Below are positions 9,912 to 21,600 of a stretch of DNA of 64,000 nucleotides, one piece after another (positions within the stretch are counted from its first letter, which is position 1; each line of letters begins with the position of its first letter). The stretch spans positions 243,124,167 to 243,188,166 of the forward strand of contig CM077643.1 of NCBI GenBank assembly GCA_039707465.1. The letters run 5' to 3'. The notes under the pieces are model-generated. The model was not told where the DNA came from, searched no databases, and saw nothing but the letters and a program-made list of their open reading frames with translations. The DNA comes from Rhabdophis nuchalis (Eukaryota > Chordata > Lepidosauria > Squamata > Natricidae). The position numbers and the translations under genes are program-made.

Positions 9912-12043
9912 GTTTGTACAAAGCAAGACCAGACTTTCTAAAGGAAGAGAAAATGTAATAACAAGCATATTTATCACCTTGGAAAGGACTTTAGACAACA
10001 CACCAAAGCTTGTCAATCTGTAACCGTACCTATTGGCTGTTGATTAATATCATAATATACGGTCTTGAAAGTTCACACTTTCATAAGAATATTACTGGGT
10101 GAAACTGGTTACTCCCCATTTTTAGTAATGATAGTTTTTCAAAGCTTTGTGGGGAAAAACATAAGAACAGTTGCTATATAACTAATTTACTTACTGACTG
10201 TTTACATTAAACTGCAGCAGTGATGAATAAGGACCAAGGAATCAATATATGGCAGCCTGTAGAAATCTGTATTTTGGAAAGTATCTCAGCACAGTCAACT
10301 TACATAACTAGTGGCAAGTCAACTTATCTGTTAATACATCTCTCAACACATAATCACCCATCTGACAATCCTTTCTAACTCCCACCTACTATTAACACAT
10401 CATCCCCCATGTAATAACATAATCTCACCTGAATTGTATTAATTATGATCATAATAATTCAACAGTTCCATGGATTAATTTTAATCAGGACCTGGATACA
10501 TGGAATTGGTTTTCATTTATAAGCAAATCAATGTAGGAACTGAAAGTTTGCTATGACCAAAGTTAGGTGAAAAGGCATGTATTTTACCAGTGAAGTTTGT
10601 TTCTAAATAGACATTAGGAGAATTTGTCATGTATACCAGCCTACCTGCACCAGCCCTTACCTTACCTTCCTGTGGTTATTTGTCACACTTGAATCTGTGA
10701 TGTTGCTTGCTAGCCTCCCTTTAGCAACCAGACTGTTCTTGGAGACGATTTCCAGTGTAAAAGTACTTTTCTCCTTTGCAGATTGTGGCTCATGAACTCT
10801 GGGGCTTTACTTTCTTAAACAGCAGACGATATGTAAGCAGAGGAGCAGCCAGCATAATTGGCTTACAGGGCTGTGGAAAAGCTCCACCCACTACAGACTG
10901 GGGAGGTATTTAGAGACATCTCCATGTGATTGTGGGATGGCAAAATGGTCATGGTAGTTTCTTTCTCCAAAAGAAAGGGATATCTATTCTGGAGGAATTG
11001 TGGAATATGGGGGAAATCTGCTTTAAAAGTAGCAGTTCAAACAATTGCATCGCCAGAGGGATTGGCTGGAAATGGAAATGGAAATGATCAAAACACAGAT
11101 TGCCATGTAGAATGTAATTGATTTACAGATCCACTTGATAGAAATACTTTCTCCCAAACTCCAAAGAAAGTACATTTTAGTCACTTTATGGCTGTGGACA
11201 AATGAACGGGCATTCTGCCAACAGTTACATATTTCCAAAGAAGCAATTTTTCTTCAGTTGGCACAGCCACCTTACTCCCTATGACTTCTCAATTCCTTAT
11301 CTTCCTCCACCCTTGGTAATGTGCCCAATATTTCTCCTCAAATATATCGCTCCTAGAAAGGGTAGATACGTACATAGAATGTAGAAATCAATCTATATGT
11401 TTACAGTTGCAGAATGGTTTTGTTGTAGATGTTCTATGGTTAGACTTCTGCATCTCTATGTAGAAATATGTAACCACAAAGAATTAACATTTCTGTGCCC
11501 TTTGGAGATGTGCAATATGTCTTTTAATAATAATTGTAAAAAAAAATCCCTCTATTGCTGATGAATAGTTTAAACCCTCTCTAATCCATATGTAAAGTTT
11601 TAGACAATTACATTTTATAATTCACACCTTGATCTCTCACTCTATGTGTTGACCTGGACAGGCTGAGTTTAGCAGAAGGTTTGTTTTCCGAATGTCATGC
11701 TGGGGTTTCTACCATGAAGCCAGAGAAGGACTTAAGGTAAATATCTGATTCACACTCCTATTTCTTGGCATTGCTCTTCTATTATGTAGAAAAGATCCTG
11801 CCTCATTAGCTGTAACCACCAACAACTTACATAAATGTTCATCACACAAAGTCTGGCATTTGTGTTACTTGCATATCTTGGCTATGGCTAAATCTGATTT
11901 CTCCATGTTAAGGAATTTCTTGATTAAGTAAACTAGCTGTGTGTTGTTTTGATCTAGAGGAATATTAGCTAATCCTATTGAATTGTGGAAAATGATCAGG
12001 TTACTGGGGTAGTTTCTGGTTATATATATATATTTTTATGTGC

Positions 12044-12272
12044 CTTCAAATCAGTCATGACTCCTAGCAACTGTCTGAACAGGGCCATTTAGTTTTCTGG
12101 ACAAACTTTTTCAGAAGTGACTTACTATTGCCTCCTTTCTTGGGTAGAGAGAGAGAGTGCCTGGCCCAAGGTCACTTCTCTGGCTTTGTGCCCAAGACGG
12201 GACTAGAACTCACGGTCGCCTGGATTCTAACCCAGGAATCTCCTCTGTGAAGCCATATAATCTGTGTTAGTG
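12044..12272 (-). mobile_element. tRNA-derived squamate SINE, reversed
   Basis: Contains GGCCCAAGGTCACTTCTCTG, GGCTTTGTGCCCAAGACGGG and ACTAGAACTCACGGTC, the minus-strand view of the tRNA-derived body and B-box. Degenerate copy. Confidence 0.75.
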
Positions 12273-14348
12273 TTTTGAATGAAATATGCCCTAAACATGT
12301 ATCCCAGGAGCTAGCAGCTACAATGAGCTATCAGTTCAACATTTCTCTTACTGATATTCCTTGCATAAGCAGAAGGACGAGGGGAGCTTCCAACACACAT
12401 GATCTCCATCTCAATTAAAATATGGCACAGGACAAGGTAAACAGACAAAACTGGCTAATTAAGCACTGGGGTGAAAAGAAAATCAATCCTAACTATGCAG
12501 AGACAGGAAATCTAAGCCCTTCCAATTTTAGCTGAATTGCATTTCCCATTCTCTTTCATCATTGGGTATCCAGCTCTGAATTAATGAGTAAAGAGATGAG
12601 TAATGAATTAATAGCAGAGGGACTGTCATAGCTGTGATAGCTGAGAGGTCTTTCAATAAGTTGGCCAGAGCAAAATGCTCACCATCTTGAAATATTAAAG
12701 TGTTTTACAATATTACTGAGATTAAAGAACTTGACTATCTAAGACAAGTTTAAGTGGAAAAATAAGACGGTGTATTCACAGAGGAATTGCCAGAAAAAGA
12801 AGGGGGGAATTATTTATTCCCACATTTACCCATTCAATTTTTGGCTATTGCAGTCAAGAAATATTTAAGCTCTCTGTGTCTAGGCTCAGAGGCAAGGAAT
12901 GAAGACTTTGCTATATGTGCAGGACAAAGTCCATCTTGGTAGCTCTTTAACTAGCGGTCTATTAATTAGACAATGAAATTAAGAATTAACTACTTGGCTA
13001 TGTTCCAAAGAATATTTGCCACTATGTGATGGAGAAAGAGATCCTTTGCAGAGAAGAGGCATCAGCACTGCTCGAAGTTAAGAAACCAAGAAAAGTCTTC
13101 TCCAACCATCTTAGCTCTCCACTCAGTTTGGGGAAGTTTTCTTTGCCATCACCATCCATCCATTTATAAATCATGCATTCAGCTGCAACCAAAAATTAAA
13201 ATAATATTAGCTTATATCAGGATGGATAACATTTGGGGGGCCAATCTTGTAATCCGAACATTACAAATAACCGGTTTGGTTCCAGGATTGTTTTTCTATT
13301 TGAAGTATTGCTGGGATCTTCTTTCTTATATAACCAGAAACTCAACTAGTTCCGTCATGTAATTTAGAATGTTTTACACTTGCAGAGCATTCTATGTAGT
13401 ATTATCAATACCATTTCAGTCAGAATCTCCTAGGAAGAGTATCTTTTTATTCCTGTTGTTCGCTCATTGGAGCTAACCGCCAGTGCTATAGCCATTGCCA
13501 AGGTGATGTTGAGACTGCAATGCCCACAATTTGCAACCCATACTGTCTGGGAATGCATCTTGTAGGTACTAGTTTGAAGAAGGCAGTGCATATTTTCTTT
13601 TCTTTTCTTTTCATAGAACAGATCATAGCTCAAGGGGACTGAATCTTGGTTTATATCAGGAAATGGTGTAATAGAAATTGATATGTCTTCAAACCTATAC
13701 GGCTGCTGTTAAGTTTTTGAAAACTCTGGTAAATCTAATCAGCAGAGAGCTTACATAATCGTGCTTCCTAGCTCTTCCCCTTAGCCGTGTAATTAAATGA
13801 AATGAGTTGTTTCAAGGCAATTAAATTACTGTTGGCCTTGACAATCTATGAGCTTGATCACATAGTCCAGAATGAGCTACTTCAACTGAATCTTAGAGTG
13901 CTTTAGGTTTTCAGTAGGTAGAATCAACATCTAATCTGAGGGGGGCCATTCAGACATCATGAAACACATGAAAAGTATAAAGAAGAGAAACAAACTTTAT
14001 TGCATCTGTATTGAAACTTAAAGCTGTTAAGATTATTTATTTACTTATTACACATATTTGTATGCTGCCCAATTAATTTTCAGCGATTCCCACTCAATAG
14101 CTGCTTCCAGTTGAGTGGTATTCTTGTAAGGATGGATCCTCACAAGATGGGTTTTTAAAAAGCTCTTCTAGAAGGACCACAGAAAAAAAAGGCCAAATAG
14201 TCTAGAATAGCCTTAGGAAACAGGCTATTCTAGAAGAAAGTAATTACCGGTATGACCAAGAAATCTTAAAATGAGGGGATCTGAAACATGTACCTTTGAT
14301 TCTACTTGGAGTAAAAGAACAACAATGATCCAGGCCATACATACCTAT

Positions 14349-14638
14349 CAGTAGTGGGATTCAAAATTTTTTACTACCGGTTCTGTGGGTGCAGCTTGGT
14401 GGGTGTGGCATGGCTTGGTGGGTGTGGCATGGCTTGGTGGGTGTGGCAGGGGAAGGATACTGTAAGATCCCCATTCCCTCCAGGGGGGAAGGATACTGCA
14501 AAATCCCCATTTCCTCTCAATTAGCTGGATCTTGGGAGGCAGAGAATAGATGGGGGCATTTACCGGTTCTCCAAACTACTCAAAATTTCCACTACTGATT
14601 CTCCAGAACTGGTCAGAACCTGCTAAATACCACCTCTG
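14349..14638. mobile_element. hAT-type MITE (CAGTGGTGGG family)
   Basis: Ends CAGTAGTGGGATTC and ATACCACCTCTG. Flanks are ATACCTAT and ATACCGAT (one mismatch). Internally it has short tandem GGTGGGTGTGGCATGGCTT units at about 14395-14450. Confidence 0.8.
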
Positions 14639-14791
14639 ATACCGATACCTTGAATTGGATCTGAAACCCTACTGGCAGCCTTTGCAGCATTCCCCAGGAT
14701 TGGTGCTATTCTAGTACTAATACTTTAGTAATTTAGTTTATCCTGGTCCATGCAGGATTCTGCATTTTTTGTTGGGTCAGATACAGTTTCT

Positions 14792-15523
14792 TGTTTGTAA
14801 AAAGTTTTATTGGTTTTAACAATTTATATTAGGAAAGGGGTAAGTAAGGTAGTTGATAATATTTGGAGCATCCACAACGGGTTTGATGACCACCTCCGAG
14901 TCTTCATACATATTCATTAAAAAGAAATTATTAAAGGGAAGGGGTACATACGTTTTAAAATCATAAATTTTCATATTATTTTATACATTCAATTACTTTG
15001 TTATTGACATCCGTGCAGGAATTACCATCATAAAGAAATATAACAAATTATTTTTGCGAACTGAGCCTCTTTGCTATAGTCTCTTCCTCCCCCCCCCCCC
15101 CCACCAGCAGGCGGACCCGTGGCCCCTCCCGTTCCCATCTCATCATCATCTAGGATTGAGGAGTGTTTTTTAAGAAAATTATGCGCCTCTTCGACTGTTT
15201 TGATTCTAACTCTTCCTCCCTCCCAGAATACCAGCATCCCTTCAGGCATCAACCACTTGAACCACACCCCCTTTTTAAATATTTTTTTTAGTTAAGCAGG
15301 AATAATTCCTTCTTATATCTCTTATTTTCTTTGGGATCTGCTTCAATATGGCCACCTCGTTTTGCTGATACATCAGAGGGCCCCCTCTTTGCGCTCTCAG
15401 TATCTCTTCTCTCGTTGACCTTCTTATAAATTTAATATGTATCTCTCTGGGTACCTCATTTATTCTGGAAAATGCTGAATTAATTCTATAAATCAAATCA
15501 ATGTCCCCCCAAATAAATTCCTC
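14792..15523 (-). mobile_element. ORF1-only L1-like retroposon, copy 1 (5'-truncated)
   Basis: Flanked by an 18-bp duplication GGGTCAGATACAGTTTCT (14774-14791 and 15524-15541). On the minus strand the broken ORF1 includes [20 protein letters not shown] and [20 protein letters not shown], matching copy 2. A one-base shift near the end hides the terminal codons (TIAKRL). After the ORF1 stop, about 260 bp of 3' UTR homologous to copies 2 and 3 leads straight to the duplication. There is no ORF2. Intergenic. Confidence 0.85.
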
Positions 15524-17306
15524 GGGTCAGATACAGTTTCTGAATGACCCTTAATGGCAGCTTTATGGAGAGCAAATGCCCATTTTTGTGACATTAGCAG
15601 TGCTTCTGTGCTAATATTATTTGCAGGATATTATTTTGCAAAAGTGTAAAACTTAGATTACAGAAATAATAATTGTCTTAACTGGAATGCTATTCCACCT
15701 TTGCTTATGAGATCTTTGAATTGTGCAAAGGGATAGACTTTAATGAAATCCCAGTTGATTTTTCATCAATTGGCTTTGCAGTTTTGCAGTTGTTAGTTCC
15801 AAGAAAGAATGGTAAGGAATGCCAACAGAGATTTGACATTAAACATTGTTTGTGAAGGGTACATAATATGTTGTTTGTAAAGGGTATTTATTTGTCTAAA
15901 CAAAGTGTAAGTGTCTGCATTTTAGGACAATGTGTACAGCTGCGAATATCCATGCAAATGTGCAATTAAAATATAATAACATCCACAAATAATCATAACA
16001 AAATGCAACAAACGATTAACAAATTGTTTGGTTGAATAACAAAGTGCAAAAAGCAATTAAACAAAATAAAAGCAACAGTTGTCCACTTGCCTGGGCAAAT
16101 GTTAGCATCTTTAATCCGCAACTGTAAAGACCGTAACAGGAGGAAATTTCACGTGTTTAGGTACCAGTTTAGGCCCCATTAGTCTCCATGTAGTCAATCA
16201 GTTAGTTTGTTTTAAATATTTATATGTCCATCCACCATCTCTGTCTCTTTCTCACTCTCTCTGCTGCCCCTTTTTTATGTTTTCTCTGGGTCTCTTCCCC
16301 ATTTCTTGAAGTTTGGTATCGTTTCAATGGCTGGCTCAACTTATGAGGAAAAAAGAATCCAGTGATGAGATGATCTCCAATTATCCTGCTTTGTAATGTG
16401 GAAGAGTTGAAGGGGTATCTCCCAGGAAGCAGAGATAAGTCAGTGCTTTAGAATTATGAAAACAATCAAACATGAATTATTTCATGTTTGCATATTCCTC
16501 TAGCATCGTTGATTCTAACTGATCTCGTGCAGTATGCCACGAAACAAAGTATAACAAATATTCAAAACCAAGTATCGCTCCAACTGTACTAAAATTAAAA
16601 TAATTAATATAGATAATTATTGTAATAAGTACAGTACCAAATATAATAAATAGCCGATACTATTTGACCACATGCTGGTTTCTTTTTCCTCCAATCTCTC
16701 AACAGGTATAAACAGCATGCATTTATATATGTGATCTTTTCACTTATTCTTGTTCACAAGTCCAAGACTTTATCGTTTTCCTCTTGATTTACCTTAAGAA
16801 AACAAAAAACTAGGAAATTCAACATCTAACCTAAACATTTTATATTGTTTTTGTGGAGATCTTGTGTTCCAATTATTAGCCACACCTTCTATGGCACAAT
16901 TATAGAAATACGTCTCCCATTGTGTCTGATGGTGCCTTAATGGGTATCAGATTGCAGATTCAGTAATGCTGAGATGAAGGGGAAATGTTTCAGGTGTTTC
17001 AGGAGGAAGAACTGTAGAAAAATGCTGAGGAACCAGATGGGTCAGAAAAAATGAAACAAAAAAAGAGTTGCTTACATCTTACACACAGTATGCGGACAGT
17101 CCTGTATAAATATGATTTCCCATGGGAGGATAAATTACATACTGGCATGTGAGTGGTCCCAAGTCCTTTTTGGGCAGTGGGAACATCTGGACTGTTGAGA
17201 ACATATCAAGGGTGCTTGTTGGATGAAAACTAGTAATGGGATGGTTTGCTTGCTCACATACGACTGCTCTGATTAGTGTAAAATTCAGCTCATAAATATA
17301 TAAAAG

Positions 17307-17935
17307 AAGACAACCAGTTAGTGTAGTGGTTAAGGCACCAGGCTAGAAACCAGGAGATGGTGAGTTCCAATCTCACCTAAGGGGTGGGCTGCTGGGGGTT
17401 TGCAGGGATTCAGGAGAACCTCTAGCTAAGATTCTGCAGTCCAGAGAACCCCCAAATCCCACTCCTGGCTGGCCCAACCCACCCTGTCCCTCCCAGGAGT
17501 CCCCATGCAGCCTGTTTTGGATGCAGGTAAGTATAGGGCATGCACAGAGGCTTAGGGAGGGTGAAAAATGGGCCTACCAGAAGTTCGGGAATGCCAGCAA
17601 CGGGTCCGTTTCTGGCCTCCAGAGGGCCTCTGAAGCCTGGGGTGGCCGTTTTCACCCTCCCGGAGGCTTGAACAAAAACTCCAGGGGAGGGCAAAAATGC
17701 CCCCCCCCCGTGATGCAGGAGGCCAACCAGGCCACGCCCACCATGGCCACGCCCACCCAGCAACCAGGCAGAAAACCCCTTGTTAAAATTTTTGAAGCCC
17801 ACCTCTGCCTTAGACACAAGGCCAGCTGGGGGATTTCAGGCCAGTCCCTCTGTCTCAGTCCTAGGAGGCAATGCCAAATCACTTCCCATAATGTTGCCAT
17901 AAAAATTGAAGAACACTTCCAGACACTTGTCTGGA
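17307..17935 (+). mobile_element. tRNA-derived SINE split by a hAT-like insertion (about 17380-17803)
   Basis: The left half has GTTAGTGTAGTGGTTAAGG and a B-box-like GAGTTCCAATCTC. The right half resumes with CCTTAGACACAAGGCCAGCT. The insert starts near GGGGTGGGCTGCTGG and ends near AAGCCCACCTCTG, resembling the CAGTGGTGGG hAT family, but I could not fix its 8-bp duplication. Long reading frames across the insert are not genes. Confidence 0.65.
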
Positions 17936-18573
17936 TTTGAAGAGAGACAAAGGCAGAGGAGGGAGAAAGATTTCAAGAATTGAGTTATGCAGCCTCGCCA
18001 TGAATTTATTGATCATCACACCATTGTGAGAACAAAAGAAAAGCTTCATTCTTTTCCAGGCTGATGGATATTTTTACATCTCTTTGCTGCAACTCCTTAA
18101 TCATTTTGGTGCCACCCATTATATTCTTCCCTTTTTCCAGCATTTGATATACCATGACCAGAACTACCTACTGAATTCAAAACATAGTTACACTGTTTTA
18201 TTAAATAACGACATGGTTCGTCTAATGTCAATGGGACTATGTCATATATGAGATGAATAAATCAATCAGTGAGAAGAGAATGTGCTTTGTTTCCTGGCCA
18301 ATTAAAGATAAGCATAGATCACGCTACAGGGATCAAAGTATAGTTTGTGTTAACTTTAGCAATCAATCAGAATTGCATATACTGGCAATTATCATTATTA
18401 ATATAGATATGAATTGCCCAGATTCAAATAGAGGAAAAGGGAGTTGGCAGAAGGGGGAAAGCAACTGCAGAGAGAAAGAGAATATTAAAATTTAACCATT
18501 CTTTCAATATAGACTTTAGAAAATCAACAAAGAAAGACGCCAGCCTTCACTATTTCTCTTGGTTTCATTTCAA

Positions 18574-18650
18574 ATGGCTGCTCTAAAGCTTTTCCTTTTT
18601 TGTTTGGTATCAATCTTCAATCAAAAGACCTCTGTTTCTGCTTCCCAGAG
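18574..18650 (+). CDS. CPB2: CPB2 exon 1 (signal peptide)
   Basis: Encodes [17 protein letters not shown] and SVSASQ, a short basic start, a hydrophobic core and small residues suited to signal peptidase. Donor CAGAG|GTATGT splits a Ser codon (AG|T) with exon 2. The start is the only ATG consistent with the signal peptide. Confidence 0.85.
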
Positions 18651-21600
18651 GTATGTATTTATCTTTTAGGGAAAAAGATAGGAAATATTTTCAGAAAATA
18701 AGGACATAGGCTCAAATGGATATAGAGATCTGAACTTTATATTGCCAAATTATTATGTGGAGAAGACCAGAGATGGGTTGGTGCCGGTTTGGCCTGGATA
18801 GGCTGAACTGGTAGTAGTAGGGGCGGGAGGCTCTGCCCACCCACCCAGATGTGCATGCACGAGCACACGCAGGAGTGTGCTTGAACCAGTAGTAAAAGAA
18901 TTAGCAACCCACCTCTGGAGAAGATCCATAATGAGAAACTTGTAGCATAGATAAATTACATACCAATGTAATGCAAATATATATCACAGTGATACTAAAC
19001 TCAAGACGGAGCACAACTGTCTATTAACACGTCAATTTAGAGTAAAGTTTTTAAAATTTGATACCTAAAATGAGGAAACAATGCTCTTCCTGATTGAAAC
19101 AGAATATACCGGTATATATTATAAAATCAATACTATATCCTTTTCTTTGTTTTACTTCTCTTCAAGCAATTAGGTTTCTGCTAACCTTTTATGACATAAT
19201 TAACATGAGGGTAGTAATCCAAATCTTCAATAATTTTGTAACATTCAGATCCCAATTTTCGATAAATCATTGTAAGGGACTTTCCAAAAGAAAAGAAACT
19301 TCAATAGGTTAATAATAAACTTTAGATCACAACGTTTATTAATAAGTTAATAAAAAACTTTATATCGCAATAGAATATATTTTCTTCAATAGATAAAAAA
19401 TAAATTTAGCCATCAAACTGGAATCCTTAAACTCATTTTATAGGTGGATTAACAGCATTTCTTACATGCAATATTTTTCCTTGGATGTTAAATCCCATTT
19501 TTGCTCAAAACTGTTGAGAATGGAATCATTCCATACAAGCAAATGCTTTACTCTCTCTAGTCCTTCTATGTTGCATGTTTATTCAGGGATACAGCCTTAA
19601 TCTTATCACTTAGGTGCTCTTCCTGCCTAAATTTGGCTGATCCAGAGATTTCCCAAGAACAGACTGCATGGTTGTTCCCTGAGAGATCATATGACTCACA
19701 TAATATGAGAATGATATAATCACAGTTTTAGGATCAGCTCATTGTTTTGAAACTTTGATAATCATTTCACCACTGAAGCCTCCAGTTTCATGGATGAATG
19801 GCGACTCATCAGCTGAGAAAGAGGTTCTTCCTCCCCTTCCTCCCCTAACACCGTCACCGACTGGACGTCAGGTTCCAACTTCCTCATGTGGTTGGTTTGG
19901 GACAATGGGGAACTTCCCTTTGCCCAGAACCACATGACTGAAGCAAGAAATCCAAGACTTGCACAATGGCAGGTGCCTGGTGGAGTGGAAGGATTGGGAG
20001 GGAGGTAATTTCATTCTGCTGATAGATCTATGTATAGATGATTTAAATTTGAAAAACATATATAACAAACAGATCATATCCAAGAATACTGTATAACTTT
20101 GTAGCAATATAATCACACACTCAGAAGTCTCAGTTCCATTTTCTGATGAATCTATACTGAGAAGTGCACCAGATGATTTCTCAAAGTTGGAATGTGGTCT
20201 GGGGTTCAGTGGCAATGTTTGTCCCATCAGCAGAACAATTTCAGTTATAGGAGTTTCCATTATCTTTACAAAGTTATCCAACTGTCTCAAGTTAAATTCA
20301 AGCCCAATATCTCACCAACCTTATGGAGAACGTAGGTTTTGAGTCTACATGCATTAATGTAATAAAACCAATAAAAATATTTTAGAATTAAAATTAACCT
20401 AACACATTGAATCTCTACACTTTTATAGATGTTAAATTAACTACATACCTGTTATAGGCCTTGGGAACCATGTCATCTCAACTCCAAGTAAAATAGGATG
20501 GAAATGATTAAATGTCTTTCAATCAATTTATCACTGAGCACTTTGCCCAATTTTGAGGTTAAAACAGTCTTGACCACTTTGATGGTGATTTAAGTGAAGT
20601 CTTGGAAAAGGGGGATTTCTATTTGGTTCTTTTGATTTCTTGGTGGCCTTCAGTACTTCTAACCATAATCAAGAGAGATTATTCTCATTCTCTGAAGAAC
20701 CAGACATCCAAGTGAACTTGGAGCAAAAGAGGAGAGATAAGTCATGAACCACAACTGACTCCAACCTCTGCTGTATACTTCAGCTTTAGCCTAGAAGGAC
20801 TTGCCAAACAACCTCATTCGTTGCTAGCCAAAACCTTGCCCCAGATCAACTGGTTTCACCACCCACCATACTTCTGTTGGCAGAAAATTGCCTTCAGACA
20901 GGCAAGCAGAGATTTGTTATAACAAGCACAAAACTAAATCAACACCCAGCATTTTGGTTTTCTGACCTGAATATTAGCTAGAGTTATCAAACAAGTTGAT
21001 TTCCTTGGCAAGTCCTCTTGGGTTCTATTCAACAGAGAAGCCAGGAATCAAGCAGTGGTGGTCCATACAACATCAATAGCCACCAGGAGGAAAGAACATA
21101 TAAATAATTGCTCTGTGAGTGAGATAGATGGTCTCTACATTTGTATATTACAAATAAAATAAAATAGAAAATATAATAATATAATATAACATAACGTAAC
21201 ATAATATAATATAATATAGAGGCTTTCCTAGGTATATGGTTCCAGGAAGCAGAGCTGGGGATTAGGTGCTTCCAAGAAAGAAGGGCAGGGAGTACTCCTT
21301 TAACAAATATGGTTTCAAGAGCTAAGTTTCATATGGTTTCCAATTTCATACAAGTCATGTTTTTTTAGCTCGTACTGACTGTTGATTTCACAACAAAGTG
21401 ATTTATAAGTGATAGGGATTTTTCATTGTAAATGAAAATGGCTCTAGGAAATAAAATAGATTGTAATGACCTAATTGCAGTTTCACAATGATGGAGAAAA
21501 CAAAAACAAATGTGCAGTTCCTTCATTAACGAGCCCTCTTTTTCCAAAGCAAAATCAATGGGGAAGCCAGATTCATTTAACAGCCGTGTTACTATCTTAT

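Larger units (their letters stand above)
9912..18573. other. Intergenic region between SLC23A1-like and CPB2 starts
   Basis: About 8.7 kb between divergent start codons. It holds a reversed SINE (12044-12272), a hAT MITE (14349-14638), an ORF1-only LINE copy (14792-15523) and a SINE split by an insertion (17307-17935). The rest is AT-rich with no exon-like reading frame that I can support. Both promoters should lie here; a GTTAAC core at 18349-18354 is HNF1-like but weak evidence alone. Confidence 0.6.

Noticed and set aside
17422..17940. Two overlapping 130-140-codon frames on opposite strands
   Set aside because: They lie in a repeat inserted in a SINE, with no splice context or domain. 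GC-rich repeats often stay open by chance.
19868..20290. 140-codon minus-strand frame in CPB2 intron 1
   Set aside because: No recognisable domain, no repeat, no splice-phase partner. Single frame of this length is expected by chance in 64 kb.
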